From Gloeobacter violaceus PCC 7421 (GTDB taxonomy: Bacteria > Cyanobacteriota > Cyanobacteriia > Gloeobacterales > Gloeobacteraceae), in assembly GCF_000011385.1 (NCBI RefSeq), contig NC_005125.1:3100001-3164000 (forward strand): a stretch of DNA of 64,000 nucleotides, in the 5' to 3' direction. The notes beneath the pieces were generated by a model, which was not told the origin of the DNA, did no database searches, and worked only from the letters and a program-made list of their open reading frames with translations. Numbering within the stretch: the stretch's first letter is position 1; every line of letters starts with the position of its first letter. The position numbers and the translations under genes are program-made. Shown here piece after piece: positions 45,692 through 53,617 of this stretch.

Positions 45692-48600
45692 GTGAGCTAT
45701 CCTCGAAGCTGCCGTTTATCTTCAACCAACACTGTGTCAACGCAACCCGCTACTTCCATCGAGCACGCTTGCCTGGATGTGATCAGCTACTGGCACACCA
45801 GCTTACTTGATGCAGAGCGCTTGGGGCTTGATGGCCAGGTTTTCAAAGAAGAAACGATCCATCGCGCCGTGACCCGTGCGCAACTGGCGACAGGAGCCCT
45901 CAATGCACAAATCGTCGAGTGGTTGTTTGAAAAGGACGACCAAGATTTACAGACTGCAGGTGAAACGCACCCACGGGCTGTAGGCGTTCGGCCTGATCCG
46001 CTCAGCCCCCAGGCTGCCCGTGAGCAGGCAGTCGGCCCGACCGTCGCGCAGCAGGAGACCGAATTTGTCGAGGTGCAATTGTGCCCCATCCGCCTGATTG
46101 ACGAGCGTTCCGGCGCTTCTGTGGCCCCCGTCTGGATGCCGGCGGTTGTGTCGCGCTGCGGACAATTGTCTGTAGGCTCCCAGACCCCCTGGATCGCGCG
46201 CCGGTTGCTCGAACCGAACGAGGCATACCTGACGATCGGCACCATCGAAGCATTCAACGATTATGTCTCCCGAGCAGCTCTGCCCACTGATAATTGGTCG
46301 AAATACTGGGAATACTGCCATACGATGCTGCAACACGTGGCAGGAGCGGGGTACGACAATCTTGAGATGCAAGGCTTCCGCATTGCGCCTGAGGCGTATG
46401 TCTTTAAAGGCTCGCAAATTCCAGGGATCACCAAACACGTCCGCAAGCTCTACGAGTACATGCTCGCGAACACTGTGCCGCCTTTGGCGTACCACTTCAC
46501 GGGCGCTCATTTGAGCACCCTTTGCCCGTTACTCGACCGGGATCAACAGCGTCGGCAAGCCCTACGTCACTTAGGGCAGATGAGCGGCACTTACCCGCTG
46601 TCGCCTTCGCAGCGCGAAGCACTGCACCACTTTTTCAACTGCGGAGTCGGGGAGGTACTGGCTATCAATGGTCCCCCCGGAACCGGCAAAACCACCCTCG
46701 TGCAAAGTCTTGTCGCCAGCTTGTGGGTGGAGTGCGCAGTCGCAGCCAGCGAACCACCCGTGATCGTAGCGGCCTCGACTAACAACCAGGCAGTCACCAA
46801 CGTCATCGCCAGTTTTGGGAACCAGGAGCCAATGGGTGGTGAACTCGCCCGTCGATGGCTGCCCGAGTTGCTGAGCTACGGTCTGTACCTGGTATCCGCA
46901 GCCAAGCCGGACGAAGAGACCAAAGCTTTCCAGTGCATCAAAGGCAGTAATAATTTCTTTGCAACATTGGAAAACGAGGATTATGTTCGCCAAGCTATTC
47001 CGCATTTTCTCGATTATTCTCGACGGCAATACGGGCAGGCGATAGATTCGGTTCAGGTTGCCGTTGAGCATCTGCATCGAGAGTTAAAGCAACTCGTCGA
47101 GTGCATCCACCGGCTTTTATCAGAGCTGCTCGATTGCAACGGCCGGTACCGCCAAATCATCGATTTGGTTGAGCATATGCGGGGTACCCTCTGGCAGGGC
47201 AGTGCCCTGCCAGAGCCGTTCGAAAAGCTCGTCGTCGACACAATGCGGCAAATTCAATCGGCGGAGGATGGCCGGAAAGCTACTGAAGCGACCTATGAAC
47301 TGCTCGACACTGCAAGATACCTGGCCTTTTTGCTCACCACCCATTACTGGGAGGGGCGCTGGCTTCTTGAAACGCAGAAACTATTACAAAAAGCGCTGAC
47401 AGGTCCGAGAGTCGCAAGACACAAAGAGGAGGAGCGCCGATGGCGGCGCTACGCCAAGCTTACTCCCTGTTTTGTCTCCACGTTCTACATGCTGCCGCGC
47501 TTTTTCAGCGTCTACGAAGCTGGACAGGACAACGCCCCGCTGTTGGAATTTCTGGACTTGCTGGTTGTCGACGAAGCCGGACAGGCGAGCCCGGAGGTGG
47601 CGGGGGCTTCCTTCGCCCTGGCCAGGCAGGCTCTTGTGGTCGGTGATGAACAACAAATCGAGCCGGTCTGGTCGATTCCTGAAGCCATCGATTGCGGGAA
47701 TCTTCTCAAACATCGTTTGTTATCGGAGCAAACCCAAAAACCCGACTTCGACATAACCGGGCGCAGCGCTTCGGCGGGCTCTGTCATGCGCATCGCCCAA
47801 TGCCTAAGCAAGTACCAGAAATATCCGGAGCAACGGGGAATGTTTTTGAGCGAACACCGCCGCTGCGTCCGACAAATTATCAACTACTGCAACGAACTAT
47901 GCTACAGAGGGCGCCTGGAGCCAAAGACGAAGGAGCCCACCAAAATGCCTGTGCTCTCGGGTGAGCACCATCTGACGCCCATGGCTTATTGCGACATCCA
48001 CGGCAAGGCACAGCGAGTCGCGGGCAGTTGGCAAAACGAGATCGAAGCGCAGGCCATTGTCGCCTGGCTTGTCCGGGAACGGTCGGCTCTGAAGGCCCAT
48101 TACAATCAGCCGATTGAAAAAATTGTCGGAATTGTCACCCCTTTTAAAGTGCAAGCGCGCTTGATTCGCACCGCACTGAGAAACGTCGGCATACTCAACT
48201 TAACGGTTGGAACCGTCCATGCTCTGCAGGGAGCAGAACGGCCTATCGTCATATTTTCGTCGGTCTACGATGCGCTTCATAAGGGCAGTTTCTTTTTTGA
48301 CGCCAAACCGAACATGCTGAACGTGGCCGTCTCGCGGGCAAAAGAAAGCTTCATTGTTTTTGGCGACATGCGAATCTTTCGATCACAGCTTGAGAAAGCT
48401 TCTGGTGCATCGGCTCTGCCATCACATTTGCTGAGCCGATATCTCCGCGAGCATGAAGGCAATGCCCTTCCCGGTCTCCTTACCCAGGGGCAGCGCTCGC
48501 GCGAAGAATCGACAATTGTGCCGCCTACAGAGTCTGTAGATTCTGTGCTCGCCGAGGCGAAAACAGACCCTCTCCCCAAGGAGATCGGCACAGATGAACA

Positions 48601-48826
48601 ACCGATTTTAGACTCTGAATCTGTGTCGACCCACTCAGCTGTATGGGCGTGTCCAGTGTGTTCGGCAGCCCTCGAAGCGGGATTGTCTTTCGACGAAGAC
48701 GGACGGCCCACTGTGCTGTTGCGCTGTTCGAACCGGGAGGCGCGGCAGCAACCCGATCACGATGGAGCCATCTTTACCTTAAGACAGATTTGGTGGAGCG
48801 CGCGATTCGGCTATCTGTCACCTTGA
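45692..48826 (+). CDS. Upf1-like SF1 helicase, large AAA protein
   Basis: This 1044-residue protein has a helicase core of the Upf1/DNA2 type: Walker A GPPGTGKTT at Gly327, Walker B DEAGQ at Asp627, motif III VVGDEQQIEP, motif IV LSEHRRC, motif V GTVHALQGAERP, and motif VI AVSRAKE near 880. The 300-residue insert between Walker A and B is helical. The C-terminus has CPVCSAA...LLRCSNREA, a possible zinc-ribbon half. The N-terminal 320 residues are of unknown fold. Start at GTG is uncertain. AT-richer than the core genes, it stands in the defence-rich island; stand-alone Upf1-like helicases are often defence genes. The role is inferred. Confidence 0.85.
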   Translation: MSYPRSCRLSSTNTVSTQPATSIEHACLDVISYWHTSLLDAERLGLDGQVFKEETIHRAVTRAQLATGALNAQIVEWLFEKDDQDLQTAGETHPRAVGVRPDPLSPQAAREQAVGPTVAQQETEFVEVQLCPIRLIDERSGASVAPVWMPAVVSRCGQLSVGSQTPWIARRLLEPNEAYLTIGTIEAFNDYVSRAALPTDNWSKYWEYCHTMLQHVAGAGYDNLEMQGFRIAPEAYVFKGSQIPGITKHVRKLYEYMLANTVPPLAYHFTGAHLSTLCPLLDRDQQRRQALRHLGQMSGTYPLSPSQREALHHFFNCGVGEVLAINGPPGTGKTTLVQSLVASLWVECAVAASEPPVIVAASTNNQAVTNVIASFGNQEPMGGELARRWLPELLSYGLYLVSAAKPDEETKAFQCIKGSNNFFATLENEDYVRQAIPHFLDYSRRQYGQAIDSVQVAVEHLHRELKQLVECIHRLLSELLDCNGRYRQIIDLVEHMRGTLWQGSALPEPFEKLVVDTMRQIQSAEDGRKATEATYELLDTARYLAFLLTTHYWEGRWLLETQKLLQKALTGPRVARHKEEERRWRRYAKLTPCFVSTFYMLPRFFSVYEAGQDNAPLLEFLDLLVVDEAGQASPEVAGASFALARQALVVGDEQQIEPVWSIPEAIDCGNLLKHRLLSEQTQKPDFDITGRSASAGSVMRIAQCLSKYQKYPEQRGMFLSEHRRCVRQIINYCNELCYRGRLEPKTKEPTKMPVLSGEHHLTPMAYCDIHGKAQRVAGSWQNEIEAQAIVAWLVRERSALKAHYNQPIEKIVGIVTPFKVQARLIRTALRNVGILNLTVGTVHALQGAERPIVIFSSVYDALHKGSFFFDAKPNMLNVAVSRAKESFIVFGDMRIFRSQLEKASGASALPSHLLSRYLREHEGNALPGLLTQGQRSREESTIVPPTESVDSVLAEAKTDPLPKEIGTDEQPILDSESVSTHSAVWACPVCSAALEAGLSFDEDGRPTVLLRCSNREARQQPDHDGAIFTLRQIWWSARFGYLSP

Positions 48827-48902
48827 ACGCGTTTGGGTCTACCCAAACGCCAGGTTACGGCAGCAAGCCCCTACATCGAGTACTTGGATTTAGGAGCAAG
48901 CT

Positions 48903-49186
48903 ATGCCGGACGAACCGCTTCTGACGACCAGCAACGGCAGCCCCGTTGCCAATGACCAGCATTCTTTGAGCGTGGGTTGATGAGCGAAGACCAGAAGTCG
49001 CAACTGGTCTTGAACATCGTCGGCCACATGGCCGCTGCGCGCCGCGAGACCCAACTGCGCCAGATCTGCCACCTGTTCCGGGCGGACGCGGACTACGGCC
49101 GGCGGGTCGCCCAGGGTCTGGGGATCGACCTCGAACAGGAGATGGCCAAACTTGCCCGACGGCCGGAGGCCATGGAGAAGGTCTAA
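48903..49186 (+). pseudogene. Internally deleted catalase gene
   Basis: Bases 48903-48980 encode a typical monofunctional catalase N-terminus (MPDEPLLTTSNGSPVANDQH) that runs into a stop. The next frame from 48977 (TTG ATG AGC) encodes a typical catalase C-terminus (MSEDQKSQLVLNIVGHM, then LFRADADYGRRVAQGLG). The heme and catalytic core of about 400 residues is missing, and the two ends are joined out of frame at about 48978. It is a clear relic, not a functional enzyme. Confidence 0.85.
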
Positions 49187-49192
49187 TGGGCA

Positions 49193-50131
49193 CTACCCCT
49201 TGCGGGTCGCCAGGTTGACTACAAGGGGAGCCGCCAGGCTCGAACGCTTCAGCAAGACGGATCCCCCCTTCGCCACCTCCTCAGCAACCTCCAGTACCCA
49301 GCGCTCGATACGTTCGACATCCTGCTCGGGTACCCCTTCCAGCGGGGGCGGTTCGCAGGCGGCAGCCCCCATCTGCGCCCGGATGCCGTGGACAATCCTC
49401 GCCGCCTTGAGCGCGCGCCTCAGCAGCGGAGCCCCTTCGCTTTCTTTGGCATAGTTGGCCCACAGTACAAAAAAGCTCAGTACAAACGGCCAACCGGTCC
49501 AGTTCTCCGGAAGCGGCCCGAGCCACTCAACCAGTTGCTTGCGTTGAGTGAGCCGAAACAGCCACCGATTTTTCTGGGCGATCTTGTGAAGCATACCTCC
49601 CAAATGAAGCGCTTCGAGGGTGTTCGCAATGTTGCGCTTCGTGTAACCGACGGCTGCGGCAATCTCTGTGGCACCCAGCCCGCTACCGGTGTCTGCAAGC
49701 AGTGCCGCCAGGGTGGCCGAGCGGCTGCCAACCCCGAAGATCGCAGCAAGGCGCAATAGCAGCAGCGACGACCGGTTCAACGGCGGAAGCTGAGACCTGC
49801 TCCTGCCGCTTGAGGCGTGGGGGTTACCCTTCTGAGATTTTCCAAATAGTGGCTCAACTGCAGCGGTCACCTCCGGAATCGTCAGATGTTTCTCCAGGCT
49901 GCGGATCCGCTGCAGCGCCAGCAAGTGAGCGTACTGCGCGCACCAGTCGGACATTTCCTCCAGTAATCTGGGATCTTCCTCGCCCAGCCACCAGCTCGCC
50001 GCCAGCAACGCTTCAGGATCTACCAGGCAACGTTCATGGTGTCGCTGCAGGCCCACCACTCCCAGTTCCGTCCACAAGCTCCACAAGAGGGTCAAGGTGT
50101 GTTCCAGCAGCCGTTCTTTAAAGTTCGACAT
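49193..50131 (-). CDS. Winged-helix protein of a NTase/HTH module
   Basis: This 312-residue protein has a helical N-terminal region, a winged helix-turn-helix at about residues 150-190 (LGATEIAAAVGYTKRNIANTLEALHLGGML), and a C-terminal domain with SFFVLWANYAKESEG. It overlaps the preceding nucleotidyltransferase gene by 14 bases and is cotranscribed with it. In AbiE-type systems a winged-helix antitoxin pairs with a nucleotidyltransferase toxin; this protein is the likely antitoxin and autoregulator. No close family was recognised. Confidence 0.7.
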   Translation of the reverse strand: MSNFKERLLEHTLTLLWSLWTELGVVGLQRHHERCLVDPEALLAASWWLGEEDPRLLEEMSDWCAQYAHLLALQRIRSLEKHLTIPEVTAAVEPLFGKSQKGNPHASSGRSRSQLPPLNRSSLLLLRLAAIFGVGSRSATLAALLADTGSGLGATEIAAAVGYTKRNIANTLEALHLGGMLHKIAQKNRWLFRLTQRKQLVEWLGPLPENWTGWPFVLSFFVLWANYAKESEGAPLLRRALKAARIVHGIRAQMGAAACEPPPLEGVPEQDVERIERWVLEVAEEVAKGGSVLLKRSSLAAPLVVNLATRKG

Positions 50132-50687
50132 CGGCCACCCCGAGACTGTTTAAGGCCGCCTGCAAATCCTGCTCGATGCCGTCGGCGTGGGTGAGACACC
50201 AGCGGGCCGCCGCGATCAGTTCTGCAGCGCTCGGCTTGAGCCGCTTCAAGTCTGCATAATGTTTGCTCTTGGGTCCTTGATCCACCGCTGCATACAGCTT
50301 GAAGTGCACCTGGTCGTATCGGCTGGCTATCTGCACGGTCAAAGCTTTGTAGGTGCGGACCACAGCCCGCTCGCGAAATCCTTCGGGCAATCCTGCGCGC
50401 AGTAAATCGGTCGGTGCACCGTTCAGCCAGTCGTCCGCCAGCCCCAATAACAGCGCCACCTCTGCAGCCGCTTCCCTTAAGACCCTCGGCAGCGGCTGAG
50501 CGCTCTGGTAGCGATTCCCTTCGACCAGGGCCACCACATCGATGTCCCGGGTGGCACGCTCAAGCAAATTCAGCAGGACCAGCCCACCACCACCGATAAC
50601 GACAACTTCGCAAAAGACACCGCGTTCAGCCAACACCTCCCCCAGGGTTGCAAGGGCTCGCTCTAAAATCTCATGGGTAACTGACAC
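50118..50687 (-). CDS. DUF6036-like nucleotidyltransferase (probable toxin)
   Basis: This 189-residue protein has the minimal nucleotidyltransferase signature VIGGGGLVLLNLLERATRDIDVVAL: a Gly-Gly loop followed by the acidic pair Asp-Ile-Asp. LYAAVDQGPKSKHYADLKRLKPS near 140 matches DUF6036/AbiEii-type proteins. These modify tRNA or other substrates in toxin-antitoxin systems. The start is GTG 50687; a 31-bp inverted repeat lies 28 bases upstream. The winged-helix gene follows with overlap. Confidence 0.75.
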   Translation of the reverse strand: MSVTHEILERALATLGEVLAERGVFCEVVVIGGGGLVLLNLLERATRDIDVVALVEGNRYQSAQPLPRVLREAAAEVALLLGLADDWLNGAPTDLLRAGLPEGFRERAVVRTYKALTVQIASRYDQVHFKLYAAVDQGPKSKHYADLKRLKPSAAELIAAARWCLTHADGIEQDLQAALNSLGVADVEL

Positions 50688-50714
50688 AACGGTGCTTTAG
50701 AGGTTCTAACGAGA

Positions 50715-50745
50715 AGTTTAACTTCTTGTTTCAAGAAGTTAAACT
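50715..50745. promoter_or_regulatory. Perfect 14-bp inverted repeat, probable operator
   Basis: AGTTTAACTTCTTG, a TTT spacer, then CAAGAAGTTAAACT form a perfect palindrome just before the nucleotidyltransferase gene. No T-run follows on either strand, so an operator for the winged-helix protein is more likely than a terminator. It touches the 3' end of the ParE-like remnant. Confidence 0.65.
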
Positions 50746-51059
50746 ACGCCTTTTCTAAATAACGCGTATCGGACGGAAGAACACCAGGCCAGTCCTGCCT
50801 GCCGTGGACTATGCCGACAATCACCACCGACTCGCGCGCCGGTCGGTAGACGATGACATCGAGAGTGCGGGCCACCACCCACTCGCGCGTCCCCCGCAGG
50901 CGACCGGCACGTCCGGACAGCGGAAAGCGTGCCATCTCGGCGATCACAGTTGCGATACGCCCAAGTCACAAATTGCGGCCACTTGGAGGAGACCCGGCTA
51001 GCCTCCTCCCGAATCAAGGCCAGCCGCTCGACCGCTTCGATCGTCCAGAGTACCTGCAT
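50744..51059 (-). pseudogene. ParE/RelE-like toxin, frameshifted
   Basis: The first frame (ATG at 51059) starts MQVLWTIEAVERLALIREE as in ParE-like toxins. Near 50960 the family pattern moves frame and continues as RIATVIAEMARFPLSGRAGR, then TREWVVARTLDVIVYRP, to the stop at 50744. An indel explains it. A short upstream frame (51059-51172) ending in EQDQAAFDAFKPT overlaps the ATG as TGATG, which looks like the tail of an antitoxin gene. The module is decayed. Confidence 0.65.
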
Positions 51060-51294
51060 CAGGTCGGCTTGAAGGCGTCGAAAGCAGCTTGGTCCTGCTC
51101 GACGCTCGCCCATTCTCCACAGCGTCCCTTCGGTAGCCATCCGTCCGGTTGGCCGTTTGCCGCGAAACTGGGCTACAGGACGGCGCAAATGTTTGGCGAT
51201 TGAAGATGATTTCGAGGGCGGCGCCCGCAGGCCCCTCTAACTGCACATGGACAAAAATTCACCAAAATTGTGGTAGCAGATTACACTGAAAGCC

Positions 51295-52074
51295 ATGACC
51301 ACCACACACACGGCCATCGAATGGACCGACAGAACCTGGAATCCGACCACCGGTTGCACCAAGGTCAGTCCAGGTTGTCGCTATTGCTACGCCGAGGCGC
51401 TCACCAGGCGATTTAAGAACCATTTCGCCCATGGCTTTCAATTTACCCTGCATCCGCAAAGGCTTCTGGAGCCCAAACAGTGGCGCATCCCCGGTCGCGT
51501 CTTTGTCAATTCGATGAGCGATTTGTTTCACGAACAGATGCCTCTGGAGTATTTAGAGCAGATCTTTCAGGTCATTGCCGAAACGCCGCAGCACGTCTAT
51601 CAGGTGCTCACCAAGCGCCATGAACGGCTCACTCAGTTGGCGCCGCGGTTGCCGTGGCCTGAGAATCTGTGGATGGGGGTGTCCGTTGAAGATCAAAACT
51701 ACGTCCATCGAATTGAGCATCTGAAGCAGGTACCGGCCAGGGTCCGCTTTCTTTCATGCGAGCCGCTTTTGGGTGCATTGCGGATGGACCTCGAAGGCAT
51801 CGACTGGGTGATCGTCGGTGGAGAATCTGGTCCAAAGCACAGACCCATCGAGCCGCAGTGGGTGCGTGATATTCAGCAGCAAACCCACGACGCGGGCGCG
51901 GCTTTTTTCTTCAAGCAGTGGGGAGGCCACACGGCTAAAGCCGGTGGGCGGATGCTGGACGGCCGCGTATGGGACGAGATGCCGCCGGCTTGGGAGGAGC
52001 ATTTGGCCTGGCTGCAGAACCACTCTGCCAACTTTAAGCGTCGTGCGTCACCGGCGGCTCGGGAAAAACAATGA
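51295..52074 (+). CDS. DUF5131 (Gp37/Gp68) three-Cys-motif protein
   Basis: This 259-residue protein has the family N-terminus IEWTDRTWNPTTGCTKVSPG followed by CRYCYAE; the three Cys (CTKVSPGCRYC) give the name three-Cys-motif and resemble a radical-SAM cluster loop. FVNSMSDLFH, VYQVLTKRHERL, LWMGVSVED, and WVIVGGESGPKHRP follow. DUF5131 genes are typically beside tcmP, as here, though in this locus they converge and overlap by 41 bases. The activity is not firmly established; phage and defence contexts are common. Confidence 0.88.
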   Translation: MTTTHTAIEWTDRTWNPTTGCTKVSPGCRYCYAEALTRRFKNHFAHGFQFTLHPQRLLEPKQWRIPGRVFVNSMSDLFHEQMPLEYLEQIFQVIAETPQHVYQVLTKRHERLTQLAPRLPWPENLWMGVSVEDQNYVHRIEHLKQVPARVRFLSCEPLLGALRMDLEGIDWVIVGGESGPKHRPIEPQWVRDIQQQTHDAGAAFFFKQWGGHTAKAGGRMLDGRVWDEMPPAWEEHLAWLQNHSANFKRRASPAAREKQ

Positions 52075-53173
52075 AGAGATGGTTGGCCATCGTTCCTTTT
52101 CTACGGGTTCCAGTGGTCGCGCGCACTTGGATCTTGCCCTGGCGCTCCAGTTCAAGCAGTGCGGCTTTGTAGTTTTTGATCACGTAGGGTGTATCGACGT
52201 GGTGGCGCAGGAAGACCTGCTCCACGCTAAGGCTTTGGCCTGCGTAGCGTTGCAGCAGTTCGTCCGCCAGGGTATCCAGAGGGCGAGACATCTCAAAAAG
52301 AAGTTTCCGTTGCGGTGGAGCGGGGGCATATTCGAACGTCGGAACCCCCTGATGCGAATGGCTACTCTCACCGGCCATTATGTCTTTCATCAGGATGTAG
52401 CCGCGCTCGGCTTTGGAGACAAACACAATGTAGTGGCTGGTGCGGCCACCGGAGGCGTTTTTGAAGCGAAAGGGCAGCACGTACCTGCCGCCGGCTTTGA
52501 GCGCCTGACAGAGCGCCTCGACCACCGCGAGTTCCCGCTCCTGCGGGGGCAGGGCCGCCACCTGCTCGCGCAGAGTTTGCGCTCTGGGCGGGCCAAACAG
52601 GGCGTCCATGTGGGCCTTGACGGCGGGGTTAGCAAGTCCCATCGAGACCCGGTTGTAGTTGAAAAAGAAGATGCAGTCGCAGCCCCAGTCTTTGAGGACG
52701 GAGTTGATCAGCTCCAGGGACAGCCCCTTGTACCCCCACGGATCGACGAAGAATAGCGTCGGCACAAAGCTGATCTGCTTGAAGCGGCGGGCGATAGTTT
52801 CGCCCACTTCCTCGTTCCAGATTTCCGGGGCATAGCGCAGGATTTTGATGCCGGGAAGATCCTGAATCGCTTGCTGCAAGGTTTCGCAGGCATCGCCGTC
52901 TTTGTCGTTGAAAATCGTGACCAGCATCTGCCGCAGCCTGGGGTCGGCGACGGCCTGCCCCAAAACCTTCAGCGGTGTCGATGGGGCTCCATCTGCGTAT
53001 TCACCGGGGCCGCAGAACAGATCGATATAGGCAATCCTGCCGCTGGATCGCTGCGGATACCTCCGCGCTGCGCTCATCATCACCTGTGCCCAGGCCCAAA
53101 AATACTTCGAGACGATCGCCGACTTGACCTGCGATTGCTCAGTGGACTCGTCGAAGAACGATGCATCGGTCAC
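52034..53173 (-). CDS. tcmP: Three-Cys-motif partner protein TcmP
   Basis: This 379-residue protein matches TcmP, partner of DUF5131. It starts with KYFWAWAQVMMSAAR and AYIDLFCGPGEY, a methyltransferase-like Rossmann loop, followed by FVDPWGYKGL and CIFFFNYNRVSMG. The C-terminus (SVEQVFLRHHVDTPYVIKNY) looks like a winged helix. The GTG start at 53173 has GGAGG about 10 bases upstream. The 3' end overlaps the DUF5131 gene on the other strand by 41 bases. Confidence 0.85.
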   Translation of the reverse strand: MTDASFFDESTEQSQVKSAIVSKYFWAWAQVMMSAARRYPQRSSGRIAYIDLFCGPGEYADGAPSTPLKVLGQAVADPRLRQMLVTIFNDKDGDACETLQQAIQDLPGIKILRYAPEIWNEEVGETIARRFKQISFVPTLFFVDPWGYKGLSLELINSVLKDWGCDCIFFFNYNRVSMGLANPAVKAHMDALFGPPRAQTLREQVAALPPQERELAVVEALCQALKAGGRYVLPFRFKNASGGRTSHYIVFVSKAERGYILMKDIMAGESSHSHQGVPTFEYAPAPPQRKLLFEMSRPLDTLADELLQRYAGQSLSVEQVFLRHHVDTPYVIKNYKAALLELERQGKIQVRATTGTRRKGTMANHLFIVFPEPPVTHDA

Positions 53174-53269
53174 GGTCGCCCCTTCCTCCGAAAAGCATCC
53201 TATGTTCCCCTGTCCAGGATAAACGATGAACCGGCTGCCCTGGAAGCCGTCTGCCGGACTCCATCTGGC

Positions 53270-53617
53270 TCAGAGGGGCAGAAACCAAACGCGGTCGGCC
53301 ATTTCCAGCGGCTCCATGGCCTTGGCAACAATCTCCAGATCGTTCACGCACTCGGCAATACTCGCCCGCATCGGATGCGCGTAGATTATACCGGGAAAGG
53401 AAGTTGCCGCTTCCTGCCGCCGTTGCGCCTCGACGAGCAAATCATCGTCCTGGGTGAAAAGTACCCGTCCCAGTTGGATAGCGCGATCGAGCACGGCAGA
53501 GTCCGAGGTTCCACCCCTACCGTCCTCGACCACTGTGAGCACATCCACGCCCCGGCGACGGAGTTCCCGCGCCACTGGTCCGGGGGCATTTTCATCGAAG
53601 TAGTAAGCAAGGCTCAG
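53270..53617 (-). CDS. DUF5615 PIN-like protein with CTG start
   Basis: This protein of about 115 residues has the DUF5615 N-terminus AYYFDENAPGPVARELRRRG, which carries the first acidic residues, followed by VLFTQDDDLL (acidic loop) and GIIYAHP. No ATG, GTG or TTG stands before the conserved start; the only candidate is CTG at 53617, overlapping the TGA of the upstream DUF433 gene (CTGA). A GTG at 53575 would cut off the metal-binding start. Translation is probably coupled. It is the likely toxin partner of the DUF433 protein. Confidence 0.78.
   Translation of the reverse strand: MSLAYYFDENAPGPVARELRRRGVDVLTVVEDGRGGTSDSAVLDRAIQLGRVLFTQDDDLLVEAQRRQEAATSFPGIIYAHPMRASIAECVNDLEIVAKAMEPLEMADRVWFLPL

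Noticed and set aside
50715-50745. The inverted repeat as a terminator
   Set aside because: No T-run follows on either strand; an operator role fits better.
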